DNA of 64,000 nt from Kitasatospora sp. MAP5-34 (GCF_029894335.1 NZ_JARXZC010000003.1:1-64000); one strand, 5' to 3'. Positions 34,714 through 45,811 are shown, numbered from the stretch's first letter. Numbers and translations are program-made. Notes: generated by a model from the sequence alone, not told the origin.

Positions 34714-34736
34714 TAAAACTTGCACCGCTAGTTTAA
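34714..34736. promoter_or_regulatory. dyad operator between TetR and acyl-CoA dehydrogenase genes
   Basis: TAAAACT-N9-AGTTTAA (34714-34720 / 34730-34736), nearly perfect arms in an AT-rich island, 17 bases before the acyl-CoA dehydrogenase ATG. Position and symmetry fit a TetR operator that would block transcription. Confidence 0.6.
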
Positions 34737-34752
34737 GTGAGGCCGGCCACCC

Positions 34753-35901
34753 ATGAACCTGGAGCTCTCCGAGGAGCAGACCGCCGTACGTGCGCTGGCC
34801 GCCGAGTTCACCGACCGCGAGATCGTGCCGTTCGCCGCCGAGTGGGACCGCGCCGAGTCGGTGGACCGCTCGGTGATCGGCAAGCTCGGCAAGCTCGGGT
34901 TCCTCGGGCTGACCATCCCCGAGGAGTACGGCGGCAGCGGCGGGGACCACCTGGCGTACTGCCTGGTCCTGGAGGAGCTCGGCCGGGGCGACTCCTCGGT
35001 GCGCGGCATCGTCTCGGTCTCGCTCGGCCTGGTCGCCAAGTCGGTCAACTCGTACGGCACCGAGGAGCAGAAGCAGCACTGGCTGCCCCGGCTCACCTCC
35101 GGCGAGGCGCTCGCCTGCTTCGCCCTCACCGAGCCGGGCACCGGCTCGGACGCCGCCAACCTCACCACCCGGGCGGTGCGCGAGGGCGACCACTGGCTGA
35201 TCAGCGGCGCCAAGATGTTCATCACCAACGGGACTTGGGCCGACGTCGCGCTGGTCTTCGCCCGTACCGGAGAGGCCGGTCACAAGGGCGTGACGGCGTT
35301 CCTGGTCCCGACCGACTCACCTGGCTTCGGGCGGCGCGAGATCCACGGCAAGCTCGGGCTGCGCGGCCAGGCGACGGCGGAGCTGGTGTTCGACAACGTC
35401 CGGGTGCCGGACAGCGCCCGGCTCGGCCCCGAGGGCAAGGGCTTCACGGTGGCGATGGCCGCGCTCGCCAAGGGCCGGATGTCGGTCGCGGCCGGCTGCG
35501 TCGGCATCGCCCGGGCCTGCCTGGAGGCGGCCGTCGGGTACGCCAAGGAGCGCGAGCAGTTCGGGAAGCCGATCGCCTCGTACCAGCTGGTGCAGGAGCT
35601 GCTCTCGGACATCGCGGTCGACGTCGAGGCCGCCCGGCTGCTCACCTGGCGGGTGGCCGACCTGATCGAGCGCGGACTGCCGTTCGCCACCGAGTCCTCC
35701 GTCGCCAAGCTCTTCGCGAGCGAGGCCGCCGTCCGGGCCGCCAACAACGCGCTGCAGGTGTTCGGCGGGTACGGCTTCATCGACGAGTACCCCGTCGGCA
35801 AGTACCTGCGCGACGCCCGGGTGATGACCCTGTACGAGGGCACCAGCCAGATCCAGAAGCTGCTGATCGGGCGAGCCCTGACCGGCGTCAACGCGTTCTA
35901 G
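34753..35901 (+). CDS. acyl-CoA dehydrogenase
   Basis: 382 residues, standard length. FAD-dependent alpha,beta-dehydrogenation of acyl-CoA thioesters. Signatures: [20 protein letters not shown] (FAD/substrate loop), [11 protein letters not shown], and the catalytic base E362 in [16 protein letters not shown], the position used by short-chain and butyryl-CoA dehydrogenases. First of three genes with thiolase and SDR, so probably part of a fatty- or branched-acid degradation route under the divergent TetR. Confidence 0.93.
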   Translation: MNLELSEEQTAVRALAAEFTDREIVPFAAEWDRAESVDRSVIGKLGKLGFLGLTIPEEYGGSGGDHLAYCLVLEELGRGDSSVRGIVSVSLGLVAKSVNSYGTEEQKQHWLPRLTSGEALACFALTEPGTGSDAANLTTRAVREGDHWLISGAKMFITNGTWADVALVFARTGEAGHKGVTAFLVPTDSPGFGRREIHGKLGLRGQATAELVFDNVRVPDSARLGPEGKGFTVAMAALAKGRMSVAAGCVGIARACLEAAVGYAKEREQFGKPIASYQLVQELLSDIAVDVEAARLLTWRVADLIERGLPFATESSVAKLFASEAAVRAANNALQVFGGYGFIDEYPVGKYLRDARVMTLYEGTSQIQKLLIGRALTGVNAF

Positions 35902-35902
35902 T

Positions 35903-35967
35903 CCCGTACTCCACTCCCGTACTCCCACTCCCACTCCCACTCCCGTACTCCCACTCCCGTACTCCAC
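35903..35967. repeat. C-tract repeat, G-quadruplex-forming on the minus strand
   Basis: Short direct repeats of CTCCCGTACTCC and CCCACT fill the gap between the dehydrogenase and thiolase. Eight CCC tracts occur from 35903 to 35958; four of them are spaced by only 3 bases (35930-35944 plus 35924-35926), so the minus strand reads GGG(AGT)GGG repeats. Not coding. Confidence 0.75.
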
Positions 35968-35989
35968 TGACGTAGAGGAGCCCAACGAA

Positions 35990-37177
35990 GTGCGTCCCGT
36001 CTACTTCGCCGCCGCCCGCCGCACCCCGATCGGGCGGCTGCGCGGCGCGCTGTCCACCGTACGGCCCGACGACCTGTCGGCTGCCGTGCTGCGTGGCCTG
36101 CTCGACCAGGTGCCGCAGCTGGACCCGGCCCGGATCGACGACGTCTACTGGGGTGCGGCCAACCAGGCGGGCGAGGACAACCGGAACATCGCCCGGATGG
36201 CCGTGCTGCTCGCCGGGCTGCCCGAGACCGTCCCCGGCGTCACCGTCAACCGGCTGTGCGCCTCCGGGATGGACGCCGTCACCAGCGCCGCCCGGGCGAT
36301 CGGCTCGGGCGAGGCGGAGGTGGTGATCGCGGGCGGCTGCGAGTCGATGAGCCGAGCGCCGTTCGTACTGCCCCGCCCCGACGAGGCCCTGCCGCACCGG
36401 ATGGAGACGTACGACACCCGGCTCGGCTGGCGGCTCACCCACCCCCGGATGAAGGACCTGCACGGCGTGCTCACCATGGGCGAGACCGCCGAGGAGGTCG
36501 CCGCCCGGTACGGGATCAGCCGCGAGCGGCAGGACGAGTTCGCCCTGCGCAGCCACCAGCGCGCGGCGGCGGCCCGCAAGGACGGACACTTCGACGCCGA
36601 ACTGCTGCCGGTGGTCCGCCCGGACGGGGTGACGGTCGACCGGGACGAGGCGATCCGCGAGGACACCACGCTGGAGCGGCTCGCCCAGCTCAAGCCGGTC
36701 TTCCGGGCCGGCGGGACGGTCACCGCCGGGAACGCCTCGCCGATGAACGACGGCGCGGCCGGGCTGCTGCTGGTGAGCGAAGCGGCGCTGCGGGAGCTGG
36801 AGTTGGAGCCGCTCGGCCGGTACGTCGGCGGCGCGGCGGCGGCGGTGCACCCGGACGTCATGGGCATCGGCCCGGTGCCCGCCACCCGCAAGCTGCTCGA
36901 CCGGCTGGGCCTGCGGATCGACTCCCTCCAGGAGGCCGAGCTGAACGAGGCGTTCGCCGCGCAGGCCCTCGCCTGCATCGACGAGCTGGGCCTCGACCCG
37001 GAGTTGGTGAACCCCTCCGGCGGCGCCGTCGCGCTGGGCCACCCGCTCGGCAGCTCCGGCGCCCGGATCATCACCACCCTGCTGCACCGGATGCGCCGCA
37101 CCGGCGCGCAGCGCGGCCTGGCCACCATGTGCGTGGGCGTCGGCCAGGGCGCCGCCGTCATCGTCGAGAACAGCTGA
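35990..37177 (+). CDS. thiolase (acetyl-CoA C-acyltransferase)
   Basis: 395 residues from GTG 35990, with AGAGGAG nine bases upstream. Catalytic triad is clear: C90 in [12 protein letters not shown]351 in [14 protein letters not shown] and C381 in [28 protein letters not shown] near residue 63 is typical of the beta-ketoadipyl/3-oxoacyl-CoA thiolase (PcaF-like) branch. Cleaves 3-oxoacyl-CoA with CoA. No other phenylacetate or ketoadipate genes are near, so the pathway is uncertain. Followed by an SDR gene 55 bases on. Confidence 0.93.
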   Translation: MRPVYFAAARRTPIGRLRGALSTVRPDDLSAAVLRGLLDQVPQLDPARIDDVYWGAANQAGEDNRNIARMAVLLAGLPETVPGVTVNRLCASGMDAVTSAARAIGSGEAEVVIAGGCESMSRAPFVLPRPDEALPHRMETYDTRLGWRLTHPRMKDLHGVLTMGETAEEVAARYGISRERQDEFALRSHQRAAAARKDGHFDAELLPVVRPDGVTVDRDEAIREDTTLERLAQLKPVFRAGGTVTAGNASPMNDGAAGLLLVSEAALRELELEPLGRYVGGAAAAVHPDVMGIGPVPATRKLLDRLGLRIDSLQEAELNEAFAAQALACIDELGLDPELVNPSGGAVALGHPLGSSGARIITTLLHRMRRTGAQRGLATMCVGVGQGAAVIVENS

Positions 37178-37232
37178 ACAGCTGAACAGCTGACGTCCGA
37201 GCACAACTGAACGTCCGAGGGAGCAGAGAGAC

Positions 37233-37991
37233 ATGACTCGTTTCGCAGGCAAGGTCGCCGTCGTCACCGGCGCCGCGCAAGGTATCGGTGCCGCGACCGC
37301 GCTCCGGCTGGCCGAGGAGGGCGCGGTGGTCGCGGTGGTCGACCTCACCGCCGAGCGGGCGCAGGGTACCGTGGACGCGATCACCGCCAAGGGCGGCACG
37401 GCGCGGGCGTACGGCTGCGACGTGGCCGACTACGACGCGGTGGCGGCGGTGTTCGCCACCGTGGCCGAGGAGTTGGGAGCACTCCACATCCTGGTCAACA
37501 ACGCCGGGATCACCCGGGACAACCTGTTCTTCAAGATGCCGAAGGCGGACTGGGACACCGTCCTGACCGTCAACCTGACCAGCGCCTACAACTGCAGCCA
37601 TGTGGCGCAGAGTTACATGGTCAAGCAGAAGTACGGCAAGATCGTCTCACTCAGCTCGCGCTCCGCGCTCGGCAACCGGGGCCAGGCCAACTACGCCGCC
37701 GCCAAGGCCGGCATCCAGGGCCTGACCGCCACCCTGGCGATCGAGCTCGGCCCGTACAACATCAACGTCAACGCCGTCGCCCCCGGCTACATCGCCACCG
37801 CGATGACCGCCGGCACGGCCGAACGGGTCGGCGCCACACCGGAGGAGCACCAGACCCAGGTCGCGGAGCGCACCCCGCTGCGCCGGGTCGGGCAGCCGGA
37901 GGAGATCGCGGCCGTGGTGGCCTTCCTGGTGAGCGAGGACGCGTCGTACGTGAGCGGGCAGACTCTGTACGTGAACGGAGGGGCGCGCTGA
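37233..37991 (+). CDS. SDR-family 3-oxoacyl reductase/3-hydroxyacyl-CoA dehydrogenase (FabG-like)
   Basis: 252 residues. Cofactor loop TGAAQGIGAATAL (12-24), NNAG at about 90, active-site YAAAK near 152 with the upstream catalytic Ser in SLSSRSALG, and PGYIATAMT. NAD(P)-dependent interconversion of 3-oxo and 3-hydroxyacyl thioesters. Third gene of the TetR-flanked set; a triple ACAGCTGA repeat lies just before it (about 37171-37194). Confidence 0.92.
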   Translation: MTRFAGKVAVVTGAAQGIGAATALRLAEEGAVVAVVDLTAERAQGTVDAITAKGGTARAYGCDVADYDAVAAVFATVAEELGALHILVNNAGITRDNLFFKMPKADWDTVLTVNLTSAYNCSHVAQSYMVKQKYGKIVSLSSRSALGNRGQANYAAAKAGIQGLTATLAIELGPYNINVNAVAPGYIATAMTAGTAERVGATPEEHQTQVAERTPLRRVGQPEEIAAVVAFLVSEDASYVSGQTLYVNGGAR

Positions 37992-38025
37992 CCGTACCGT
38001 TCGAGCGAATGTGACGTACAGTCAT

Positions 38026-38069
38026 ATGGTCACCCTAGTGTAGATATTACTCAACGCTGGGGTGACCAT
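38026..38069. promoter_or_regulatory. inverted repeat in AT-rich region upstream of S53 peptidase
   Basis: ATGGTCACCC (38026-38035) faces GGGGTGACCAT (38059-38069) over a 23-base AT-rich spacer. It lies about 130 bases before the peptidase start and shortly after the SDR stop, so it may be an operator, an attenuating hairpin or a terminator. Confidence 0.4.
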
Positions 38070-38196
38070 TACCTGTTCGCATAGTTAATATGGACTACGC
38101 CCTGGTGCTCCTATGTGACTATGGAATGATCGTGCTGCGGCCGATGGGATTGCGGGGCCGACCGTCTGGTCGGTTCAGGCCTTCCGAAGGAGTTCC

Positions 38197-39582
38197 ATGG
38201 GTCGCACCCCCGTCACCGCGGGCCCCCGACGCTCCACGACCACCCGCGCACTGGCGCTGCTCGCCGTCGGGGCCACCGCCCTGACCGCCGCGAGTGTCAC
38301 CACCCAGGCCACGGCACTGGCGGGCCACCAGATCGGTGTCCCGACCGTTCATGTGCGTCCGGCGTCCAGCGGGCACATCTTCGCCACCTCACGGCCGGCG
38401 CCGATATCGACCTCCGACTGTGTCACCCAGATCGGCATCCACTGCTACTCGCCGCTGCAGTACCGCACGGCCTACAACCTCGCCCCGCTCTACCAGCAGG
38501 GCGTCACGGGCAAGGGTCGGACGATCGTCATCGTCGACTCCTTCGGCTCGCCGACGATCCAGCACGACCTCGAGGTCTTCGACAAGCAGTGGGGCATCCC
38601 CGACACCAACGTCGAGGTCAAGCAGTGGGGCAACGTCCCGCCCTTCAACCCGAACAACCCGGACCACACCGGCTGGGCCGGTGAGACCACGCTCGACGTC
38701 GAGTACGCGCACGCCATCGCCCCGGACGCGCACATCGTCCTGATGGAGACCGGCGTCGCCGAGACCGAGGGCGTCACCGGCCTGCCCGAGATGATGGACG
38801 CCGAGCAGTCGATGATCAAGTCGGGTCAGGGCGACGTGATCTCGCAGAGCTTCGGCGCCACCGAGAACACCTTCCCGGGCTTCGACAAGGGCGACTTCAA
38901 GTCGCTCACCGACCTCCGGTACGCCTTCAAGGAGGCGGCGGCCCACAACGTCACCGTGCTCGGCGCCTCGGGTGACAACGGTGCGACGGACTCCACGTCC
39001 GGCAGCGACCTGTACCCGTACAAGGTCAACTCCTGGCCGTCCTCGGACCCGCTGGTCACCTCGGTCGGCGGCACCCAGCTGACCCTGGACAACAACGGCA
39101 ACCGCACCGCACCCGACAAGGTGTGGCACGACGCCTACGGCGCCGGTGGCGGTGGCGTCTCCGGCGTCTTCGAGCGTCCGTGGTACCAGTGGGGCGTGGC
39201 CGGGGTCACCGGCAACCACCGCGGCACCCCCGACATCAGCATGAGCGCCGCCGTCGACGGCGCGGCCTGGACGTACCAGTCGTACGACCCGAAGGCCACC
39301 GGCTGGTCGCTGACCGGCGGCACCAGCGAGGCCACGCCGATCTTCTCCGGCGTCGTCGCGCTCGCCGACCAGCTGGCCGGCTACCGTCTCGGCCAGCTCA
39401 ACTGGCGGATGTACGGCCTCAGCGCGCTGCCCTCGCAGTGGAGCGGCATCACCGACGTCACCACCGGTGACAACGGCTGGAACGGCGTGACGGGCTACCA
39501 GGCCGCCAAGGGCTACGACCTCGCGTCGGGCCTCGGCACGATCGACGGCGCGCGCTTCGTGCACGCGATCGCCGGTCGGTAG
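38197..39582 (+). CDS. secreted S53 (sedolisin/kumamolisin) serine peptidase
   Basis: 461 residues from ATG 38197 with AAGGAG upstream. Signal peptide about 1-43 (TTTRALALLAVGATALTAAS ... ALA). Catalytic Glu163 and Asp167 in GWAGETTLDVEYAHAI and Ser377 in GGTSEATP; the oxyanion Asp is in GASGDNGATD. S53 enzymes normally carry a ~180-residue pro-domain; here only about 55 residues lie between the signal and the catalytic domain, so it belongs to the short form. Acid-active extracellular endopeptidase. Single gene with its own AT-rich upstream region. Confidence 0.93.
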   Translation: MGRTPVTAGPRRSTTTRALALLAVGATALTAASVTTQATALAGHQIGVPTVHVRPASSGHIFATSRPAPISTSDCVTQIGIHCYSPLQYRTAYNLAPLYQQGVTGKGRTIVIVDSFGSPTIQHDLEVFDKQWGIPDTNVEVKQWGNVPPFNPNNPDHTGWAGETTLDVEYAHAIAPDAHIVLMETGVAETEGVTGLPEMMDAEQSMIKSGQGDVISQSFGATENTFPGFDKGDFKSLTDLRYAFKEAAAHNVTVLGASGDNGATDSTSGSDLYPYKVNSWPSSDPLVTSVGGTQLTLDNNGNRTAPDKVWHDAYGAGGGGVSGVFERPWYQWGVAGVTGNHRGTPDISMSAAVDGAAWTYQSYDPKATGWSLTGGTSEATPIFSGVVALADQLAGYRLGQLNWRMYGLSALPSQWSGITDVTTGDNGWNGVTGYQAAKGYDLASGLGTIDGARFVHAIAGR

Positions 39583-39650
39583 TCGACAACTGGCAGACGG
39601 CAGCAGGCAGTTGCTGGCCGGTAGTTGCTGACTGAGTTACGAACGAACCG

Positions 39651-39693
39651 GGTGCCCGGTCCCGCCTTCCCCCCGGAGGTGGGGCCGGGCACC
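39651..39693. terminator. bidirectional hairpin between S53 and caspase-like genes
   Basis: GGTGCCCGGTCCC (39651-39663) pairs with GGGGCCGGGCACC (39681-39693), one mismatch, 17-base loop, in the gap between convergent genes. Likely terminates both. Confidence 0.6.
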
Positions 39694-39751
39694 TGTTCTG
39701 TGTGCGTCGCTGCGTACGCGCTGCGCCGACTACCTTGCCGACTGTTCCGGA

Positions 39752-41860
<2,109 letters not shown>

Positions 41861-42010
41861 CGCCGGTCACCACCCCGCCCCGCCGCTCTCGCGACGTACA
41901 CCTGTCCGCAGTGGTGTCGGCCACCACGCCCGCTCTCGCCACCTTACGGGGTATTCCCTCGGCCGATCCAGGCCGGGGCTGGATCATGTGACCTGAGGCC
42001 GACCGGTGCT

Positions 42011-42087
42011 GATCAGCAGCGGATCAGGAGGAGATCAGGAGAAGATCTGGGGGGGATCAGGCAGGGATCCGGAGCGGATCAGTAGGT
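42011..42087. repeat. seven 11-bp tandem units beginning GATC
   Basis: GATC occurs at 42011, 42022, 42033, 42044, 42055, 42066 and 42077, exactly 11 bases apart; consensus GATCAGGAGNG. The last unit covers the S66 carboxypeptidase stop codon. It fills the gap to the caspase-like gene start, so it may lie in that gene's promoter region. Confidence 0.9.
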
Positions 42088-43122
42088 GACGACGATCCGC
42101 CGGGCCGGGCCGTCGACCCGGACCAGGCCGCCGTACGGGATCACCACCTGGGGGTCGGTGTGGCCGAGGTCGACGTCGAAGACCGCCATGGTGTCCGGCG
42201 CGTACTCGGCGAGCGCCCGCAGCACGACCGCCCGCTGCTCGGCCCGGTAGCGCTCGCGTCCGGCGGCGTCGTTCGGCTGGGCGAAGGACCAGGCCCGGGC
42301 GCGTCCCATCAGGAGGGCCGGGAACTGCCGCAGCAGCCCGCGCTCACCCATGCTCCGCAGGATCCGGTACACCTCGTCCGCGCTCGGGAGCAGCTCCGAG
42401 GTCTCCAGGAAGAGCACCCCGCCCTGGTACTCGGCCACCGGACGGATCTCCCGGTCCGCCATCAGCAGTTGGGCCAGCACCTCGACGCAGCCGCCCCAGG
42501 CCGCGCCTTCGACCACCCGGTCGGCCTTGTGCCAGTACCAGCCGTCGGCGGGCTCCATCACAGGCTCGGAGTCGAAGGTCCGCGGGTCCTCCCAGGGGCG
42601 TTCGACGTCGTTGGTGTCCGGGGAAGGCGTCAGCTCGTACTCGCCGGAGGTGAAGAGCGCGGCGCGGACGGAGGCGTCGGTCAGCGGGTGCATCGCACCG
42701 GCCCGGCCGAACTGCGTCATCACGGCGGCGCCGTGGTAGCCGACGATGCCGAGGTTGCCCAGGTACATCAGCAGGTTGGTGTTGTCGCTGAAACCGAAGA
42801 ACGGCTTGGGGTTGGCCCGGATCAACTCAGCGTCCAGGTACGGCAGTACGGTGATCTGGTCGTCGCCGCCGATGCTGGCGACGATGGCCTTGATCTCCGG
42901 GTCGGCGAAGGCCGCGTGCAGGTCGGCGGCCCGCTCGCGAGCGGTCGCACCGAGTCGGCGAGTGGTCGGGTACTCCACCGGCTCCAGGCCGTACTCCTCC
43001 ACCAAGCGGCGCAGGCCGAGGTCGAACGGCAGGGGCAGCACCTCGGGCAACCCGGCGGCGGGCGAGACGACGGCGACGCGGTCACCGGGGCTGGGCTTGG
43101 CCGGGTAGGCAGGCTGTGTCAT
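42079..43122 (-). CDS. S66-family LD-carboxypeptidase
   Basis: 347 residues from ATG 43122 (ATG 43149 is in frame). Opens with SPGDRVAVVSPAAGLPEV and has the nucleophile Ser in FGFSDNTNLLMYL, GYHGAAVM, and the C-terminal VFDVDLGHTDPQVVIPYGG with the catalytic His. The family trims murein tetrapeptides or acts as microcin C self-immunity peptidase (MccF). The IGGDD and LEDxS-like features (FLETSELL) fit the MccF side about as well as LdcA. Cytosolic; monocistronic between two strong hairpins and the 11-bp array. Confidence 0.85.
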   Translation of the reverse strand: MTQPAYPAKPSPGDRVAVVSPAAGLPEVLPLPFDLGLRRLVEEYGLEPVEYPTTRRLGATARERAADLHAAFADPEIKAIVASIGGDDQITVLPYLDAELIRANPKPFFGFSDNTNLLMYLGNLGIVGYHGAAVMTQFGRAGAMHPLTDASVRAALFTSGEYELTPSPDTNDVERPWEDPRTFDSEPVMEPADGWYWHKADRVVEGAAWGGCVEVLAQLLMADREIRPVAEYQGGVLFLETSELLPSADEVYRILRSMGERGLLRQFPALLMGRARAWSFAQPNDAAGRERYRAEQRAVVLRALAEYAPDTMAVFDVDLGHTDPQVVIPYGGLVRVDGPARRIVVTY

Positions 43123-43141
43123 GCCGGAAATCCTACGAGGG

Positions 43142-43187
43142 CTGATCATCCGATCCCCAGCGATTTTGGTGGGGACCGGATGATCAG
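43142..43187. terminator. 18-bp-arm hairpin
   Basis: Arms 43142-43159 (CTGATCATCCGATCCCCA) and 43170-43187 with a single mismatch, 10-base loop. Between the COG4705 stop and the S66 start, both minus strand, so it likely terminates the former; it shares its last base with the next hairpin. Confidence 0.7.
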
Positions 43188-43255
43188 CGGATACCGCGAT
43201 CGGCAGGCTCCGCTGCGCGGCGAACGCGCGGGAGCCTGCCGATCGCGGTATCCGC
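43187..43255. terminator. perfect 25-bp-arm hairpin
   Basis: Arms 43187-43211 and 43231-43255 are perfect reverse complements (starting GCGGATACCGCGATCGGC), with a 19-base GC-rich loop. It ends 12 bases before the stop of the COG4705 gene at 43267. Exceptionally stable; a terminator or a mobile-repeat (MITE-like) relic. Confidence 0.75.
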
Positions 43256-43266
43256 CGCGCTCCGCG

Positions 43267-44085
43267 CTACTGGCGGGAGTGCTGCGGGCCACCGGTGGCG
43301 ATGTCCTTGCGGCTGACCGCCAGGTAGCCGACCAGGCCGAGGATGACGACCGCCACGGCCAGGCTGACCGGGCCGGTGCCGAGGGCCAGGCCGCCCCGGC
43401 TGTGCGGCACGCCGGCCCAGTCCGCGAACGAGGCGCCGAACGGGCGGGTCACGATGTAGGCGAACCAGAAGGCCACGATGGCGTTCAGCCGGAACAGCCA
43501 GAAACCGAGCGCCGGGACGGCGAACAGGACGGCGAACATCACGCCCGAGGAGAAGTACCCGAGGTGCAAGGGCACCGCGGTCAGGTCCCCGGCGGCGGTA
43601 CCGAGCGCGAAGGTCGTCATGACGGTGGCCCAGTAGAACATCTCGCGACGGCGGGTGTGGATGCTGTGGATGGAGAGGGTCTTCTCGGTCGTGTACCAGA
43701 GCCCGAGGACAGCGGCGAGCGCGAGCACGAAGAACGTCGTCGACGCGATATAGGGGACACCGAGCCCGACGTGCAGCACGTCGGCGGCCATCGTGCCGAA
43801 GACGCTGACCATGACGATGGCCAGCCAGTAGATCCAGGCCACGTACCGGCGGACGTAGAACTGCAGCCCGAGCGCGGCCACCAGCGCGACACCCGCCAGG
43901 CAGACGGCGACCGGCGGGCCGAGCAGCTGGTTCGCCAGGTAGTCCGAGGTCGTCTCCCCCATGCCGGTGGTCAGCACCTTGATGATCCAGAAGAGGGCTG
44001 TCACCTCCGGGACCTTGCTCAGCGCGTGCCGCACGGGGGCCTGCGCTCTGTCCTGCTGGAGTTGGCTTGTCGAACCTGTCGTCAT
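43267..44085 (-). CDS. COG4705-family membrane protein
   Basis: 272 residues from ATG 44085. Eight or so hydrophobic helices with conserved KVPEVTALFWIIKVLTTGMGETTSDYL at the start, LSIHSIHTRRREMFYWATVM mid-way, and a second TxxGxxxGD-like repeat (FALGTAAGDLTA). The two similar halves suggest an internal repeat. COG4705 proteins are uncharacterised; some occur with metal or stress genes. Divergent from the SUMF1-like gene at 44183. Confidence 0.8.
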   Translation of the reverse strand: MTTGSTSQLQQDRAQAPVRHALSKVPEVTALFWIIKVLTTGMGETTSDYLANQLLGPPVAVCLAGVALVAALGLQFYVRRYVAWIYWLAIVMVSVFGTMAADVLHVGLGVPYIASTTFFVLALAAVLGLWYTTEKTLSIHSIHTRRREMFYWATVMTTFALGTAAGDLTAVPLHLGYFSSGVMFAVLFAVPALGFWLFRLNAIVAFWFAYIVTRPFGASFADWAGVPHSRGGLALGTGPVSLAVAVVILGLVGYLAVSRKDIATGGPQHSRQ

Positions 44086-44182
44086 GGCGGACAGGATGGC
44101 ATATCCCGATGAGCTCTTCGTAACATCCCCTGGCCCGGCCGCGCAGCACACCCGCGATCGGTACCAGTAGGATCACCTGCCA

Positions 44183-44857
44183 ATGGACGCGAGCGCAGGA
44201 ATCGAGATGATCACCGTCCCGCCGGGGCAGGTGACGCTGTCGGACCGGCGGACGCAGCGCAGTTGGCCGGTCGAGCTCGCGCCCTACGAGCTGGCGGCGT
44301 TCCCGGTCACCCAGGCGCTGTACGCACAGGTCACCGGTCAGCGGCCGAGCACGGCCCAAGGGGACCGGCTGCCCGTCGAAGGCGTCTCCTGGTGGGACGC
44401 GGTCCGGTTCTGCAACACCCTGTCCGAGCGCGACGGGTTCGCGCCCGCCTACCACCTCCACCCCGACGGCGAAGGCATCGAGTGGGACGCCTCCGCCGAC
44501 GGGTACCGCCTGCCCACCGAAGCCGAGTGGGAACACGCCTGCCGCGCCGGTACGACCGGACCGCACTACGGGCCACTCGACGAGATCGCCTGGTACCGGG
44601 GCAACTCGCAGGAGCGAATCCACGAGGTGGGCGCCAAGCAGCCCAACCCGTGGGGCTTCCACGACCTGCTCGGCAACGTCTGGGACTGGTGCTGGGACGT
44701 CTACGACGCCGAGGTCTACGGCACCTACCGGGTCCTGCGCGGCGGCGGCTGGTTCGACGAACACTGGAGCTGCCGTGCCTCCGCCCGCCGCCGCAGCCAC
44801 CCCTCCTACCAGGTCGACGACGTCGGCTTCCGCCTCGCGCGCTCCACCACGCACTGA
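44183..44857 (+). CDS. SUMF1/FGE-fold protein without catalytic cysteine pair
   Basis: 224 residues. Sulfatase-modifying-factor fold: YELAAFPVTQALYAQVTG, VEGVSWWDAVRFCNTLSE, YRLPTEAEWEHACRAG, NPWGFHDLLGNVWDWCWD, RVLRGGGW and GFRLARS. True formylglycine-generating enzymes have two Cys in the last segment; here the first is replaced (GGGWFDEHWSCRAS), so it should not make formylglycine. Such stand-alone domains can bind cofactors or act as scaffolds. No sulfatase is nearby. Confidence 0.85.
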   Translation: MDASAGIEMITVPPGQVTLSDRRTQRSWPVELAPYELAAFPVTQALYAQVTGQRPSTAQGDRLPVEGVSWWDAVRFCNTLSERDGFAPAYHLHPDGEGIEWDASADGYRLPTEAEWEHACRAGTTGPHYGPLDEIAWYRGNSQERIHEVGAKQPNPWGFHDLLGNVWDWCWDVYDAEVYGTYRVLRGGGWFDEHWSCRASARRRSHPSYQVDDVGFRLARSTTH

Positions 44858-44958
44858 CCACTCCAGCCACCGGCTTGCCGAAGCCACTACCGGACGAGGG
44901 GTCGTCCCCCTGAACTGACCCCGACCACTGGGGAGAACTGCTGACCGCCTGGGGACTC

Positions 44959-45402
44959 TTACCGTCCACCAGCGGGGAGCTCTGTTGTCTGCCACTGGGG
45001 AGATCCAACTGTCCCCTGACAGTTGAGGACGGCGAACTGCCACGACCCGTCGGCCGACCGGCGGGCGACGGCCGTCGTCGTTCCGGTCGGCGAGATCCGG
45101 GTGCCGTCCGGCGACGTCGCCTCGAGGTTCCAATCGACGATGATCAGGGCCGTGTCGCCCCCGATCAGGGTGACCTTGGGCTTGTTGGTCAGACGCGCCT
45201 GAGCCGCGATCGTCCGGACCGTCTCAGCGCGCAGCGCCTCCCGGTCGGTGAGGACTTCGCCGGTGAAGGTGCGCATCGTCGCGTCCTGGTGGAACAGCGC
45301 GAGGACGGCGTCGGCGTCCCCTGCGTTGAGCGCGTCCTCGTACGCGAACGGGAGGCGGGCCGGGTCGACGATCCCGGTGTTGACGGGTTCCTGACTGTTC
45401 AA
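44959..45402 (-). CDS. SnoaL/YybH-type NTF2-like protein
   Basis: 147 residues from TTG 45402 with AGGAG about eleven bases upstream; no ATG or GTG start is available. FAYEDALNAGDADAVLALFHQDA then LTDREALRAETVR and TTTAVARRSADGSWQFAVLN are typical of the SgcJ/EcaC/YybH NTF2-like fold, a cone-shaped ligand-binding dimer. Catalytic role unknown. Imperfect CCACTGGGGAG repeats lie around its 3' end. Confidence 0.75.
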   Translation of the reverse strand: MNSQEPVNTGIVDPARLPFAYEDALNAGDADAVLALFHQDATMRTFTGEVLTDREALRAETVRTIAAQARLTNKPKVTLIGGDTALIIVDWNLEATSPDGTRISPTGTTTAVARRSADGSWQFAVLNCQGTVGSPQWQTTELPAGGR

Positions 45403-45612
45403 GGCTGACTCACTCCTCGTGTGGGTTCGACCGGATTCCCCGGAGCCGGCGCCACCACCTCGCAGCCGGCCGGGTCAACCAGGCACACCGGCACGACCCG
45501 ATCGCCGACCGAGGCCACCAGCACTCCGGCCCGAGGTACCTCTGGCGGACAATATCGCGCGCTCCGGATCCAACCATCGCCGCCTCTGTCTAGCACGCAG
45601 ACATGACGGGGG

Positions 45613-45760
45613 ATCAACCACCCCAACTACCCGGTTCAGACCCGCGCGCTGCACGCCTACCTGCGCTGGCGCAACGCCAACGCCCGCTACCCCGACGTCC
45701 TGGCCGCCCAACACCGCGAGCGAGCCTGCATCCGCAGCGAGAAGGGCCTCCACAGCCTGA
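45613..45760 (+). pseudogene. transposase C-terminal fragment
   Basis: The frame reads INHPNYPVQTRALHAYLRWR then NANARYPDVLAAQHRERACI and RSEKG, which is the C-terminal end of a common Streptomyces DDE transposase (IS630-like). A stop codon lies immediately before it and no terminal repeats or catalytic core are present. A remnant only. Confidence 0.65.
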
Positions 45761-45811
45761 CCAGCCCGCTGGCCCTCCTGGCCACGCCATGGGCGATCCC
45801 TTCACGGAGCA

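Noticed and set aside
35903..37200. CRISPR-like array
   Set aside because: Repeats at 35903-35967, 37171-37194, 40272-40369 and 42011-42087 have no spacers of even length and no cas genes nearby; they are simple tandem repeats.
42160..44112. 650-codon open frame on the plus strand
   Set aside because: Antisense to the S66 and COG4705 genes; composition is the usual shadow of GC-rich codons and no ribosome binding site or domain is seen.
45399..45626. 75-codon minus-strand frame before the NTF2-like gene
   Set aside because: TTG start, no Shine-Dalgarno, antisense to the transposase fragment; no family features.
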